DNA from: Flectonema sp. DT1601 | Taxonomy: Eukaryota > Euglenozoa > Diplonemea > Diplonemida > Diplonemidae | Direction of reading: 5' to 3' | Assembly: GCA_964019425.1 (NCBI GenBank) | Contig: OZ025800.1 | Coordinates: 569,501 to 633,500, forward strand | Length of the DNA: 64,000 nucleotides | In this document: one piece after another, positions 10,299-22,580 of the stretch | Layout: every line of letters begins with the position of its first letter | Numbering within the stretch: position 1 is the first letter of the stretch | Notes under the pieces: model-generated | Told to the model about the DNA's origin: nothing | Seen by the model: only the letters and a program-made list of their open reading frames with translations | Databases searched by the model: none | Position numbers and translations under genes: made by a program

Positions 10299-10925
10299 TT
10301 CACTAGCGGGAAAGAAAAAATGGAAAAAAATCATTTAATTTGAAAACACTAAAAAGTATCACATGGAAAAATATATTTACTAGAAACAACCTCCCACCTC
10401 CCAACAATGTTCTCTTAGGTCAGTTTTGCCGTATTTCAGCTGATTTGCAACTACCCCGAATTGATGTTGACATACCCACCGAGGAGTATGCACCTAGTCA
10501 CTGTATCTAAAACTAATGTTAAATTATCGTTATGTTGTTTATGATACAATACATTTGTATTTTACGTACAAAATCAAACAGTTAACCCCCCCGAGGAGGT
10601 CTCATTAATTCAAAATTGAATAACTCGATTCCGTACTGCACTGAATGACAACACGGAAAAAGAGATGTGTATGCAGCTAAGTTAGAAACATTTATTATAA
10701 TGTAAAGTATTTACGTCAATCGCAGAGTGTATACCTACACTAACATTACCTTTAGTCAACTGTATCTCAGAACTAATGTTAAATTATCGTTATGTTGTTT
10801 ATGATACAAAACATTTGTATTTTACGTACAAACTCGAACAGTTAACCCCCCCCGAGGAATTATCGCTATGTTACAAAACAGTTGTATTTTACAAATTCAA
10901 ACATTCAACCCCCCGAGGAGGTCTC
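10299..10925. repeat. Spacer with three short dispersed repeats
   Basis: Contains two near-full copies (about 10501-10606 and 10760-10858) and one shortened copy (10856-10925) of the ~90-nt repeat also found in the leader of copy 2. The full copies end in a C run followed by GAGGA. No coding content is seen. Confidence 0.75.
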
Positions 10926-11934
10926 TCTCTAAACCCAGCTTGTGTTCCCTGTTAGTAGGTGAGCAATCTGAACCTTAGACAATTCTGTTTGTGTAGGTTA
11001 TCTATTTCTTTCCCTTTGTCTTAAGAATGAATGGTGATCGTTAGTATTTGTTCTTTTAATTGAGTTCCATTCATTTAGTAGTCTCTCTCCCAATAGGCAC
11101 GAATTATTTTTATATTAGGAGTGCTTTTTTTTGTGCGAACCAATCTCTTGAGTTTCAATAGTGACTTAAGAGGGGTTGAAGTCTGGCAATAATATCATTA
11201 AATGCATAAGCGTTTTCTTTTTTTTTTAAAAACTTTTTTTTCTCTGTTTTAATCGATAACGATTCCTTTAGTCTCGTGGTAAAACCAAACCATTTGAGCT
11301 ACTGTGACTTTTTAACCCAATAAAAAAAAGGAGGCCAAAAAAAAAAAAAAAAAAAAAAAAACCCGCAATCGATTTTTTTTTTTTATTGTAGAAAAGGGGG
11401 TGTGTGGGAATAAGCCAATACTTAACTATTTAAGACCCTACCCGTGCGTTAAAAAATGAATCATAACTCTAACGTGTCCCACGTTCCGTGTAGACCCCAC
11501 GACACCCTTCGGATGAATTTAAACTATCTCTTCAGTCGACAGATTCACCTCCATAATGTGATTATCATTGTCATTGGATATCTGTGTTAGCATAATCTCT
11601 CTTTGACTATTAAAATGAATTTAACATCTGTGTGTTTCCAAGACGATAATATAGTGAATACACACTTTCTCCAGAAAGATCGTGGTGATGTTTTCAGCAT
11701 CGTCGGATTTGAGCAACCTGTGCACCACCCTGGGTTGTATGGCTTTTTTCTCATTTAGCCCAAAAAATAATTTTTTTACAATCGTCGGTTTTTCGGTGTT
11801 TTAGGTCTCCTAGGGTTAAGTTAAAAAAAGAAACAATAAACTGCCTAAATTCTCCTCAATCACGGTTTTCTCTTTTTTTTTTTTTTTGTGGTGTAGTTGT
11901 TGATTTTTCTTGTCAAAGATCACCTCCAAATATT
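10926..11934. other. Spacer without recognised genes
   Basis: AT-rich DNA with A and T runs (11338-11360, 11874-11888). I see no gene or element boundary. Confidence 0.5.
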
Positions 11935-12300
11935 ATTCTATCGTTATGGTCTCAAGGATCTTTTTCTTAACTACGTTGAGACCAAACATCTCATCAAGTT
12001 AACGATGAGGTTTCCAACACCATACGAGGAATTATTATTAGATGAATTCCTTCGGATTGAATGGCAGCTTTTTACTACTTTTCAAGTTGATAAGCTCGAC
12101 GGTCATCTAAAAGCACTACCAGATAATCCGCTTCCCTTTCAAGGTATTCTTATCGAAGAAACCAATCACGATTCTTTCCCTCGTTCATTTCATTGTTTAT
12201 CATTTCCTTCTTTCCTTTTTTTTTCAACCATCTCTAACACAAATGTTGACTCATTCATTACAACAGTTTGTCTTTGTCTCTATCCTCAGTGAGGGTCTCA
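11935..12300 (+). mobile_element. LINE ORF2 C-terminal fragment
   Basis: In one frame it reads NYVETKHLIKLTMRFPTPYEELLLDEFLRIEWQ (split here: ETKHLIKLTMRFPTP / EELLLDEFLRIEWQ), matching the C-terminal part of the intact LINE ORF2 (ETRELVKQTMRFPTP / DELSLDMFFRTEWQ). The differences show it derives from a sister lineage of that element. The same fragment with the same left edge recurs at 18320 and 22400, so it spread with the array unit and not by separate insertions. Confidence 0.75.
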
Positions 12301-12437
12301 AGATTGTTTGGTATTGAACAATAAATCCTTGGAACCTTATTTTAACTTCGTTAAAAAAAAAAAAAAAAGAAAAGCAAAATCAATGTTTTTAATGTAGTTC
12401 AACTTCTACGTTGTTTATTATTATCATTTAAATATGA

Positions 12438-13096
12438 GTATTAATTGGGGGGATGCTTAAGTTGACATAATTCAACTCGAAACAGTTTAATTATTATCGA
12501 GTAGGGATTCCGGCGCCGAGCGCGAAAAGCGCGAGGGGTCGGCATCACCACGAGAAGATAATTATGAGTTTAGAGTTAGACATTATGTCAACTTACCGCC
12601 CAATTTTATATTTAATGCCATAAATTAGAATTAGGACTGTGCACATTTCATCACGAGAACCGCTGCTGATTTCTTCCATTTCACTATTGCCCTCCCCATA
12701 ATTACACTCACGGGCTCAATAATTTTACGTTTGAAAGAAGCGTGAAATTAGGGCTCATAATGCCACTGAGGTCATAATCACACTCTTACTGATGCCCATT
12801 ATCCACATCCATTAAATTATCCTCCCGGAAAACTTAAAATCACCCCCAACATAATTGCCATTATGTCAAAATCACCCGGATTATTACAGGTCAATAACTA
12901 CATCGCCACAGCCATTTTAAACCAAAAACAGAAAATCATAATTTTACTGCTGTATTAGATTTGGTCTTAACTTCACGCTTTTGTGATAATTTCGATTTGC
13001 CAGCCATCGGCCTTGTGTACGGAATGTAATTATCGGAAACTTTCTACTCCGCGAGTGATGAAATGTGCACAGAAATAATTCGTTTATGGCATTAAA
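12438..13096. mobile_element. Pair of TIR elements, left arm of an inverted duplication
   Basis: Two adjacent small elements. Element B, 12443-12605 (163 bp), has inverted ends of the form AATTGGGnGG and TAAGTTGACATAAT. Element A, 12611-13096 (486 bp), has inverted ends TTTAATGCCATAAA with a second internal match around TGTGCACATTTCATCAC. Neither encodes a protein, so both are MITE-like. The same pair with identical lengths lies in opposite orientation at 16465-17123. Element A may be flanked by a TA dinucleotide, hinting at a mariner-type origin; this is weak. Confidence 0.8.
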
Positions 13097-13369
13097 TAAA
13101 TAAAATAAATATTATTATCATTTGTAATAATTGAAATGAAGGGAAAACTTCTACCCTCGCTAATCCCCATATCCTAAGTTAATTATTTATTTAATTATAC
13201 TTTCAATCTTTCACCTGTAATCAGATGAAGGTGGAAGCATTGCATTAGTAATTGAGTAGAGCAACAGATGTTGATATTAGACTACCAACCGCTTGTTTGT
13301 CTTCACTGATATCACCAGCTGGTGAAATCGTTAATATAATATTAATTTACTCAATCGTTCTTAATATCC

Positions 13370-14256
13370 TTTTGTTAACATCAATTTAATCTTAATGACA
13401 CAGTTGGAATGTCCTCGTTTTTCACTAAAATAAATTTTGATTATCGAATGTTGAGTGTTTTGTTCAGCTAACTATCTGTTTCATCAATTCATTTATTTTA
13501 TTTGTGGTGGTCTCGCTGATATAGCTGCTGACTGTTTCGTTTTCTGATATTGACGTGGGAAAATCATAAATAGATAAATCCTTTCTAACTCGCTTTCTGC
13601 TGCAGTATTTGGGTCTAGCAACCCACCCAACTGATACTCGGTGATTCCTACTAACTAACTCTCTTGCAATTGTGCATGTGTTTCTTCATTGCAGAAGTGT
13701 AATGATACCATTATACCTTCGGCTTTAGTTGACGGGTAAAATGAATTGTAACTTCCTTAATTCACTTCTCATCAATTCATCAGAATAAAGACAATGATGG
13801 TCGAAGTGTTTGTTCTTAGCGTTGTGGTTATATGAAAAAGTTAAAAGAGAGCAACAAGGAGAAGATGTATTTATTATTAGGACACTATTTAACACGCACT
13901 AGTGCACTCGAGCAACTACTTAGTTGTGATCGTGTTGTGATAAAATTTTATATTCATTTCCTTATCAGAAGCTGCAACCCTTGCCTAAACTAATATGATA
14001 CCACTTTGGTAAGTATTCAAATGGAGAGCTCAGATGGATTTGAATCTATACTGGTGTAGGGCGATGTATTTAAAAAAGTGTTGCTTTAATTTCACTTCGG
14101 AATCTTAGTTTTCTTTCTAAACATCAACATCATCAATGGTCGAGGTGATTGAACTGAATCTGTTTATGGTGAGCTACTAATTCTTTTTGTTTTTGAGAGC
14201 TGGCAAATACCAAATATGAAAACCTTCCTTTCCCCTCTCCAGTTTCTCCAGTTGGG
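13370..14256 (+). repeat. Array leader unit before copy 3
   Basis: This block recurs at 18960-19956 (copy 4), in split form at 32455-32852 plus 34350-34947 (copy 5) and, shortened, at 41405-41813 before the 793-aa gene. It contains a pyrimidine-AG site (CCTTATCAG), the short reading frame ATGATACCACTTTGGTAA, a second short frame starting ATGGAGAGC, a third starting ATGGTCGAGGTG, and the acceptor pair directly before the ATG. It is probably the promoter or 5'-UTR part of the repeating unit. Confidence 0.65.
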
Positions 14257-15972
14257 ATGGTCGATGACTTACTTTGCAAACCCCGAGTTCCCTTGTTGCG
14301 TTTGCTTGTTGTCTTTTCAGTAATGAAGCTGTGTTTGTCGGATTGTTATGAAGCTTTGCCTTCGAACTTTCCGACTTGTTCAGATTATACCATTTCTGGT
14401 TATACTTGTGTATCAAGTGGTTGGTGTGTAGTTGGTAAATGTAATGCATCCTGTACAACTTGTGCTGATCATTTTGTGAATAAGGTTCCACATTATGCAA
14501 CCGGGAGATGTGTCATAGCTACAGCCATTCCGACAGCCATTCCAACAGCCATTCCAACAGCCATTCCAACAGCCATTCCGACAGCCATTCCAACGGCCAT
14601 TCCAACAGCAGTTCCCACTGCACCTCCTACAAGTGTGCCGACTGCAGTCCCGACGCTTGTTCCCACGTCCGTGCCGACTGCAAATCCGACAGCGGTTCCA
14701 ACACTTGTTCCCACAGCGATTCCGACAATCGTACCAACTATTGTCCCGACAGTCATTCCGTCGACGAAGTCACCAAGCTATGTGGTTTCCTCTGTGAAGA
14801 AGGAAACCCCTATTGCCAAGAATGGAGGTATCACAGTTCCGTCGAACATCGCATTGGCCACTGGGGCGCTGACCACGTCGGGAGCTCAAGCAGTAGCTCT
14901 CGCTTACACGGTGAGAAGGATCACCTGCCTCGTCGAAGCTGAGGATGATGAATTAGACCTGTTTATGCACCCGCTTGGGTTTCCAGTTGCCGGTTCGTAT
15001 TGGGCGGGAGCCGTAGTTGGCGGTTGTATTCTTTGTTTTGGTGTTGTGGTTTTTCATGTGGGACTTCATTTTATAGTTAAGGCTTGCACGGGCGCGTCCA
15101 AGAGGAAGTCGGTAGCAAGGAGACTGAGATATCCGTCTGCTGTCATCCCTCCGTTGCTCATTTGTGCCGTGAACATTGCGACTTGCAGTGTGTTGTTGCT
15201 TAAGGAAAGCAAACTTCCTGTGATCGCAGTTTCTGGAATCTGCATCTCGATTGGAATTCCCGGAGTTGTGATGTGGCTGTTCAAACTTGACTCATCGAAG
15301 TGTCAGTTTATCAAGGGAACGGTTCCGAAAAGCAAACTATTTGTATACTTCTTGGGGGATGCTGCGTGGGAATCCACAGACGTCAACGACATTTTGTACG
15401 TGGAGTCCAACGGGTCGGTATTTGATGCTCACACAGAGCAGAAGTGGATCAGAGGACACTATTTCCTTCTTGAGTTTTGGATGACTATTCCTGTTGTTTT
15501 GGTTTTATTGATTGAAAGTTGCGATGCGAGAGCATGGATATTATTTATTGTGAACGTCTTGCAGCTTGTAATGGTTTTAAACTGTTGCATCTACAGCTCA
15601 AACTTCCTGACTCACCTGTCAGTTGCCACGTGTTTGACAACATGCGTTCTGATCGTGTGCTCTCTCACTGGATTTGGAGGGGAGTTGGTGTTGACGCCTA
15701 TGTTGTTGGCGCTCACCATTGTGAGGTCTATTTACGACTTTGTTTGTTACATTCTTGAGATGCTTTTTTCCGTCAGGGAAATGAAGTTGGAGAGGAATGC
15801 TGTCGATGTCTCAAACGTCGAACTCGGGGAATCAATGCAGCAGTCGTTGATAAGTATCGATTCGTTGGAAAATGGTATATATCCTGTGCCTTCCTTTGCG
15901 GCACCATTGAGTACAGCAACACCTTCGCTGAACTTTTTACATTGGGAAGACAGTCGGGATGTCACGTTTTAA
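14257..15972 (+). CDS. Array family copy 3 (571 aa)
   Basis: Same architecture, with seven AIPT-type units. It has the most divergent cysteine loop: GKCNASCTTCADHF, with cysteines in the same places. The nucleotide changes there (GGTAAATGTAATGCATCC against GATAGATGTGCTGCGAAG in copy 1) mostly change amino acids. It shares the AKNGGITV segment with copy 2 and has REMKLE instead of RELKLE after helix 7. It is the only copy enclosed by the inverted TIR-element pair (12438-13096 and 16465-17123). Confidence 0.9.
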   Translation: MVDDLLCKPRVPLLRLLVVFSVMKLCLSDCYEALPSNFPTCSDYTISGYTCVSSGWCVVGKCNASCTTCADHFVNKVPHYATGRCVIATAIPTAIPTAIPTAIPTAIPTAIPTAIPTAVPTAPPTSVPTAVPTLVPTSVPTANPTAVPTLVPTAIPTIVPTIVPTVIPSTKSPSYVVSSVKKETPIAKNGGITVPSNIALATGALTTSGAQAVALAYTVRRITCLVEAEDDELDLFMHPLGFPVAGSYWAGAVVGGCILCFGVVVFHVGLHFIVKACTGASKRKSVARRLRYPSAVIPPLLICAVNIATCSVLLLKESKLPVIAVSGICISIGIPGVVMWLFKLDSSKCQFIKGTVPKSKLFVYFLGDAAWESTDVNDILYVESNGSVFDAHTEQKWIRGHYFLLEFWMTIPVVLVLLIESCDARAWILFIVNVLQLVMVLNCCIYSSNFLTHLSVATCLTTCVLIVCSLTGFGGELVLTPMLLALTIVRSIYDFVCYILEMLFSVREMKLERNAVDVSNVELGESMQQSLISIDSLENGIYPVPSFAAPLSTATPSLNFLHWEDSRDVTF

Positions 15973-16464
15973 TTATTTGGTAGTGTAATTTAGATAATTA
16001 AATTTCCTAACTTCAGCCGTGTCTGATTAAATACCCAGAAGTAATTGTAAATATCAAATAGCCTGTCGGGTTTGAAAGGACATCTGATTGTTGATATCAA
16101 CGTCAACGGAGGCGAATAATAAAATACCACTCGCTAGTTTCAAGCAGCTTCTTTATTTTTGATAGTCGAAAACAAGTTTTGTCCGAAATCTGTTTCACTC
16201 TTTCCTCTCCATGTTGCTTTATGAGGGATTCTTATAAAATAACAAACTTTTGATTTGAAGTATTGTCTTTTTTCCTTTTAGAAATATGTTTGATTTGGTG
16301 AACTATTTTATAGGAAAACTCAAATTCAAACTTGTCATTTCAAAGATTCTGATGTTATCCAGAACATCAGAACAATTTATTTATTGTTTTTATTATCTTA
16401 TTTCCTAAAATATGCAGGCCTTATACCGAAGTAGCTGCCTTGCTTTTAATTTCAGTTTTATTTG

Positions 16465-17123
16465 TTTAATGCCATAAACGAATTATTTCTGTGCACATTT
16501 CATCACTCGCGGAGTAGAAATAACCCGATAATTACATTCCGTACACAAGGCCGATGGCTGGCAAATCGAAATTATCACAAAAGCGTGAAGTTAAGACCAA
16601 ATCTAATACAGCAGTAAAATTATGATTTTCTGTTTTTGGTTTAAAATGGCTGTGGCGATGTAGTTATTGACCTGTAATAATCCGGGTGATTTTGACATAA
16701 TGGCAATTATGTTGGGGGTGATTTTAAGTTTTCCGGGAGGATAATTTAATGGATGTGGATAATGGGCATCAGTAAGAGTGTGATTATGACCTCAGTGGCA
16801 TTATGAGCCCTAATTTCACGCTTCTTTCAAACGTAAAATTATTGAGCCCGTGAGTGTAATTATGGGGAGGGCAATAGTGAAATGGAAGAAATCAGCAGCG
16901 GTTCTCGTGATGAAATGTGCACAGTCCTAATTCTAATTTATGGCATTAAATATAAAATTGGGCGGTAAGTTGACATAATGTCTAACTCTAAACTCATAAT
17001 TATCTTCTCGTGGTGATGCCGACCCCTCGCGCTTTTCGCGCTCGGCGCCGGAATCCCTACTCGATAATAATTAAACTGTTTCGAGTTGAATTATGTCAAC
17101 TTAAGCATCCCCCCAATTAATAC
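16465..17123. mobile_element. Pair of TIR elements, right arm of the inverted duplication
   Basis: Element A (16465-16950, 486 bp) and element B (16956-17118, 163 bp) lie in the opposite order and orientation to 12438-13096, with equal lengths and only occasional differences. The similarity stops at GTATTAATTGGGG on the outer side and just beyond TTTATGGCATTAAA on the inner side. The inverted arms are therefore about 659 bp long and 3.37 kb apart. Confidence 0.85.
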
Positions 17124-17667
17124 ACATAATGTCTTTACAATTTAGTATTTATTTATTTATTTATTTATTTATTTGTGATATCCTCGTTAGTTTTGCTGAC
17201 ACTTAACTTTTAATTCGAAGGTATTGTGTGTATTCTTTTTATATATTTGATTTAGTTAACTATTTTATAATAACTCAAATTATTAATTTATCATTTTCAG
17301 AACAATTTATTTAATGTTTTTATTACCTTATTTCCTAAAATACATTTTTTTATTATTTTAATGCGCAAACTCGTAAACTAAACTAATGCAGGCCTCATAC
17401 CAATTTTTTGTCCGAAACCTTTATTTGTTTGATGTCCTTGTGATTTATTATTTATTTATGTATTTGTGATATTCCCGTTGGTTTTGCTATTTTTAATTCG
17501 AAGAAATTATGTATCGCAGTGTTAGATTAAGGCCTATGTTTTCCTCAGTGTTATAATGCAATTTATTTTATTTATTTTTATTAATAATCTCATATGCTAA
17601 CTTTTAATTCAAAGGTATTGTCTGTATTCTTTTTATATATTTTGATTTAGTGAACTATTTTATGACA

Positions 17668-17842
17668 AAACACTGTCTGCTTGGGTGGTGGGTTTAGGTA
17701 GTCATTTGTTCCAGGTTATTCTACGTCTCTTATCGTCTGTGAGAGTCTCACGGTTGCTGGTAGCGATATAACTGTTACTCTGTGAGCTTTTCCTGGCTTT
17801 TGGCTTCCTAGGCTTCGTAAAAAAAAAAAAAAAAAAAAAAAA
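17668..17842 (+). mobile_element. LINE 3' end with poly(A) tail (5'-truncated copy)
   Basis: CACTGTCTGCTTGGGTGG through CTAGGCTTCGTAA matches the 3' UTR of the intact LINE (30951-31100) almost base for base, then runs into a 20-plus A tail. It is a very short 5'-truncated copy. The tail is pure A here but (TAAA)n in the intact element. Confidence 0.85.
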
Positions 17843-18319
17843 ACTAATTCAAACTATTCATTTCAAGCATTAATGTAAGCATATGGCACATGTGGTCGTA
17901 TTATAAAGAAAGATGTATATGAAAGAAAGAAGATTTTTTATTTTTTTTTCACCTTCCCCCCACTCCCAGATCGTTTCTTTTTTATTTTCTTTTCTTGTTT
18001 ACAACCTGTTAGCCTCTGGGCAAGGTGGAGGCTGGAAGTCGATCACTTCCAGCCAATACTATGAAACTACAATCTTCGCGATTGGGTCCTTACTGATGCG
18101 GGCTACCCAGACCCCTCGTAGTCATCAGTTTGTATTTTGCTAACTAAACTAAACTATTAATGTCATACAGAACATAAGAATGTCCTTACGATTTACTGTT
18201 CAGGTGATTATTTCTTTTTAGTGTGATAACTCCCACTAACTTCATTTGGCACTCGTAGCTTTCTTGTTGGGAGAGTATAACATTAATGTCTGAAACTTCG
18301 TATTCCATATAAAATGGAA

Positions 18320-18630
18320 CTTCGTTATGGTCTCAAGGATCTTTTTCTTAACTACGTTGAGACCAAACATCTCATCAAGTTAACGATGAGGTTTCCAACA
18401 CCATACGAGGAATTATTATTAGATGAATTCCTTCGGATTGAATGGCAGCTTTTTACTACTTTTCAAGTTGATAAGCTCGACGGTCATCTTCAAAAGGATT
18501 ACCAGATAATCTGCTTCCCTTTCAAGGTATTCTTGTTTCCTTTTTATAATCATTCAACAATCTCTAACACAGACAGTGAGTCATTCATTACAACAGTTTA
18601 TGTATGTCTCTATTGTCAGTGAGGGTCTCA
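18320..18630 (+). mobile_element. LINE ORF2 C-terminal fragment
   Basis: Nearly identical to the fragment at 11935-12300, including its left edge and the downstream CTAACACAGACAGTGAGTCATTC stretch. It is part of the repeated spacer. Confidence 0.75.
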
Positions 18631-19956
18631 AGGTTTTTTGTTCTTTTAACTCCCACCCTCACCAACCCATTTGATACTTTTCATTGTTTCAATTTTCAAT
18701 TTTCGATTTCTTTCTTGTTAGTGATCCGATCAATAAGCATCGAAGTCACAGATCCTTTGATCTAGTATTCCCCGTAATTTGTAGTAAGTGAAAAGGAAAG
18801 CTTTACTCCGTACTAGCATTTCTTACTAATATTCTCCCTCGTGTCAATGGGTCGATTGTTGATATAAATCACTCTCCTGTTGTAATATCCTCAGTCTTAA
18901 TATGTATGCTGTGAATCAATTGTCATTTTATTATGCCTTTTGCGAAACATTCATTGTTTGTTAACATCAATTTAATCTTAATGACACAGTTGGAATGTCC
19001 TCCGAATTGGATGGGCGTTTTTCACTAAAATAAATTTTGATTATCGAATGTTGAGTGTTTTGTTCAGCTAACTATCTGTTTCATCAATTCATTTATTTTA
19101 TTTGTGGTGGTCTCGCTGATATAGCTGTTGACTGTTTCGTTTTCTGATATTGACGTGGGAAATCATAAATAGATAAATCCTTTCTAACTCGCTTTCTGCT
19201 GCAGTATTTAAGTCTAGCAACCCACCCAACTGATACTCGGTGATTCCTACTAACTAACTCTCTTTTGATGTTAGGAAACTGCAGAAATGAATACTTTTCT
19301 TTTATTGATCTCTACTTTTCTTATTCTCACTTTTCTGTTCTAAAATTAATGATACTAACTCTCTTGCAATTGTGCATGTGTTTCTTCATTGCAGAAGTGT
19401 AATGATACCATTATACCTTCGGCTTTAGTTGACGGGTAAAATGAATTGTAACTTCCTTAATTCACTTCTCATCAATTCATCAGAATAAAGACAATGATAG
19501 TCGAAGTGTTTGTTCTTAGCGTTGTGGTTATATGAAAAAGTTAAAAGAGAGCAACAAGGAGAAGATGTATTTATTATTAGGACACTATTTAACACACACT
19601 AGTGCACTCGAGCAACTACTTAGTTGTGATCATGTTGTGATAACATTTTATATTCATTTCCTTATCAGAAGCTGCAACCCTTGCCTAAACTAATATGATA
19701 CCACTTTGGTAAGTATTCAAATGGAGAGCTCAGATGGATTTGAATCTATACTGGTGTAGGGCGATGTATTTAAAAAAGTGTTGCTTTAATTTCACTTCGG
19801 AATCTTAGTTTTCTTTCTAAACATCAACATCATCAATGGTCGAGGTGATTGAACTGAATCTGTTTATGGTGAGCTACTAATTCTTTTTGTTTTTGAGAGC
19901 TGGCAAATACCAAATATGAAAACCTTCCTTTCCCCTCTCCAGTTTCTCCAGTTGGG

Positions 19957-21684
19957 ATGGTCGATGACTTACTTTGCAAACCCCGAGTTCCCTTGTTGCG
20001 TTTGCTTGTTGTCTTTTCAGTAATGAAGCTGTGTTTGTCGGATTGTTATGAAGCTTTGCCTTCGAACTTTCCGACTTGTTCAGATTATACCATTTCTGGT
20101 TATACTTGTGTATCAAGTGGTTGGTGTGTAGTTGATAGATGTGTTGCGAACTGTCCTATTTGTGCTGATTATTTTGTGAATAAGGTTCCAAATTATGCAA
20201 CCGGGAGATGTGTCATAGCTACAGCCATTCCAACAGCCATTCCAACAGCCATTCCAACAGCCATTCCAACAGCCATTCCGACAGCCATTCCAACGGCCAT
20301 TCCAACAGCAGTTCCCACTGCACCTCCTACAAGTGTGCCGACTGCAGTCCCGACGCTTGTTCCCACGTCCGTGCCGACTGCAAATCCGACAGCGGTTCCA
20401 ACACTTGTTCCCACAGCGATTCCGACAACCGTACCAACTATTGTCCCGACAGTCATTCCAACTGTAGTTCCGTCAACGAAGTCACCAAGCTATGGGGCTT
20501 CCTCTGTGAAGAAGGAAACCCCCATCGCCGAGAGTAGAAGTGTCACGGTTCCGTCGAACATCGCATTGGCCACTGGGGCGCTGACCACGTCGGGAGCTCA
20601 AGCAGTAGCTCTCGCTTACACGGTGAGAAGGATCACCTGCCTCGTCGAAGCTGAGAATGATGAATTAGACCTGTTTATGCACCCGCTTGGGTTTCCAGTT
20701 GCCGGTTCGTATTGGGCGGGAGCCGTAGTTGGCGGTTGTATTCTTTGTTTTGGTGTTGTGGTTTTTCATGTGGGACTTCATTTTATAGTTAAGGCTTGCA
20801 CGGGCGCGTCCAAGAGGAAGTCGGTAGCAAGGAGACTGAGATATCCGTCTGCTGTCATCCCTCCGTTGCTCATTTGTGCCGTGAACATTGCGACTTGCAG
20901 TGTGTTGTTGCTTAAGGAAAGCAAACTTCCTGTGATCGCAGTTTCTGGAATCTGCATCTCGATTGGAATTCCCGGAGTTGTGATGTGGCTGTTCAAACTT
21001 GACTCATCGAAGTGTCAGTTTATCAAGGGAACGGTTCCGAAAAGCAAACTATTTGTATACTTCTTGGGGGATGCTGCGTGGGAATCCACAGACGTCAACG
21101 ACATTTTGTACGTGGAATCAAACGGGTCGGTATTTGATGCTCACACAGAGCAGAAGTGGATCAGAGGACACTATTTCCTTCTTGAGTTTTGGATGACTAT
21201 TCCTGTTGTTTTGGTTTTATTGATTGAAAGTTGCGATGCGAGAGCATGGATATTATTTATTGTGAACGTCTTGCAGCTTGTAATGATTTTAAAATGTTGC
21301 ATCTACAGCTCAAACTTCCTGACTCACCTGTCAGTTGCCACGTGTTTGACAACATGCGTTCTGATCGTGTGCTCTCTCACTGGATTTGGAGGGGAGTTGG
21401 TGTTGACGCCTATGTTGTTGGCGCTCACCATTGTGAGGTCTATTTACGACTTTGTTTGTTACATTCTTGAGATGCTTTTTTCCGTCAGGGAATTGAAGTT
21501 GGAGAGGAATGCTGTCGATGTCTCAAACGTCGAACTCGGGAAATCAATGCAGCAGTCGTTGATAAGTATCGATTCGTTGGAAAATGGTATATATCCTGTG
21601 CCTTCCTTTGCGGCACCATTGAGTACAGCAACACCTTCGCTGAACTTTTTACATTGGGAAGACAGTCGGGATGTCACGTTTTAA
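19957..21684 (+). CDS. Array family copy 4 (575 aa)
   Basis: Same architecture, with seven AIPT-type units. The cysteine loop is DRCVANCPICADYF. After the stalk it carries the VVPSTKSPSYGASS...AESRSVTV variant found in copies 1 and 5, yet just before it has AIPTTVPT as in copy 2, a mosaic typical of gene conversion. It shares VMILKCC in helix 5 with copy 5 and NGIYP in the tail with copy 3. The leader is the standard array leader. Confidence 0.9.
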   Translation: MVDDLLCKPRVPLLRLLVVFSVMKLCLSDCYEALPSNFPTCSDYTISGYTCVSSGWCVVDRCVANCPICADYFVNKVPNYATGRCVIATAIPTAIPTAIPTAIPTAIPTAIPTAIPTAVPTAPPTSVPTAVPTLVPTSVPTANPTAVPTLVPTAIPTTVPTIVPTVIPTVVPSTKSPSYGASSVKKETPIAESRSVTVPSNIALATGALTTSGAQAVALAYTVRRITCLVEAENDELDLFMHPLGFPVAGSYWAGAVVGGCILCFGVVVFHVGLHFIVKACTGASKRKSVARRLRYPSAVIPPLLICAVNIATCSVLLLKESKLPVIAVSGICISIGIPGVVMWLFKLDSSKCQFIKGTVPKSKLFVYFLGDAAWESTDVNDILYVESNGSVFDAHTEQKWIRGHYFLLEFWMTIPVVLVLLIESCDARAWILFIVNVLQLVMILKCCIYSSNFLTHLSVATCLTTCVLIVCSLTGFGGELVLTPMLLALTIVRSIYDFVCYILEMLFSVRELKLERNAVDVSNVELGKSMQQSLISIDSLENGIYPVPSFAAPLSTATPSLNFLHWEDSRDVTF

Positions 21685-22399
21685 TTATTTGGTAGTGTAA
21701 TTTAGATAATTAAATTTCCTAACTTCAGCCGTGTCTGATTAAATACCCAGAAGTAATTGTAAATATCAAATAGCCTGTCGGGTTTGAAAGGACATCCGAT
21801 TGTTGATATCAACGTCAACGGAGGCGAATAATAAAATACCACTCGCTAGTTTCAAGCAGCTTCTTTATTTTTGATAGTCGAAAACAAGTTTTGTCCGAAA
21901 TCTGTTTCACTCTTTCCTCTCCATGTTGCTTTATGAGGGATTCTTATAAAATAACAAACTTTTGATTTGAAGTATTGTCTTTTTTCCTTTTAGAAATATG
22001 TTTGATTTGGTGAACTATTTTATAGGAAAACTCAAATTCAAACTTGTCATTTCGAGGATTCTGATGTTATCCAGAACATCAGAACAATTTATTTAATGTT
22101 TTTATTATCTCATTTCCTAAAATACATTTTTTATTATTTTAATGCGCAAACTATTCATTTCAAGCATTAATGTCATACAGAACATAAGAATGTCCTTACG
22201 ATTTACTGTTCAGGTGATTATTTCTTTTTAGTTGTGATAACTCCCACTAATTTCTTTGGGCAGTCATTTATCGTAGCTTTCTTGTTGGGAGAGTATAACA
22301 TTAATGTCTGAAACTTCGTATTCCATATAAAATGGAACTTCGGAACAATTTTTTTTTTTTTAATTTTCGCTCTAAATTCTCTTATTATTATTCTATCGT

Positions 22400-22580
22400 T
22401 ATGGTCTCAAGGATCTTTTTCTTAACTACGTTGAGACCAAACATCTCATCAAGTTAACGATGAGGTTTCCAACACCATACGAGGAATTATTATTAGATGA
22501 ATTCCTTCGGATTGAATGGCAGCTTTTTACTACTTTTCAAGTTGATAAGCTCGACGGTCATCTCCAAAAGGACTTTTATC
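22400..22580 (+). mobile_element. LINE ORF2 C-terminal fragment
   Basis: Third copy of the fragment seen at 11935 and 18320, with the same left edge. It diverges after CGACGGTCATCTCCAAAAGG. Confidence 0.7.
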
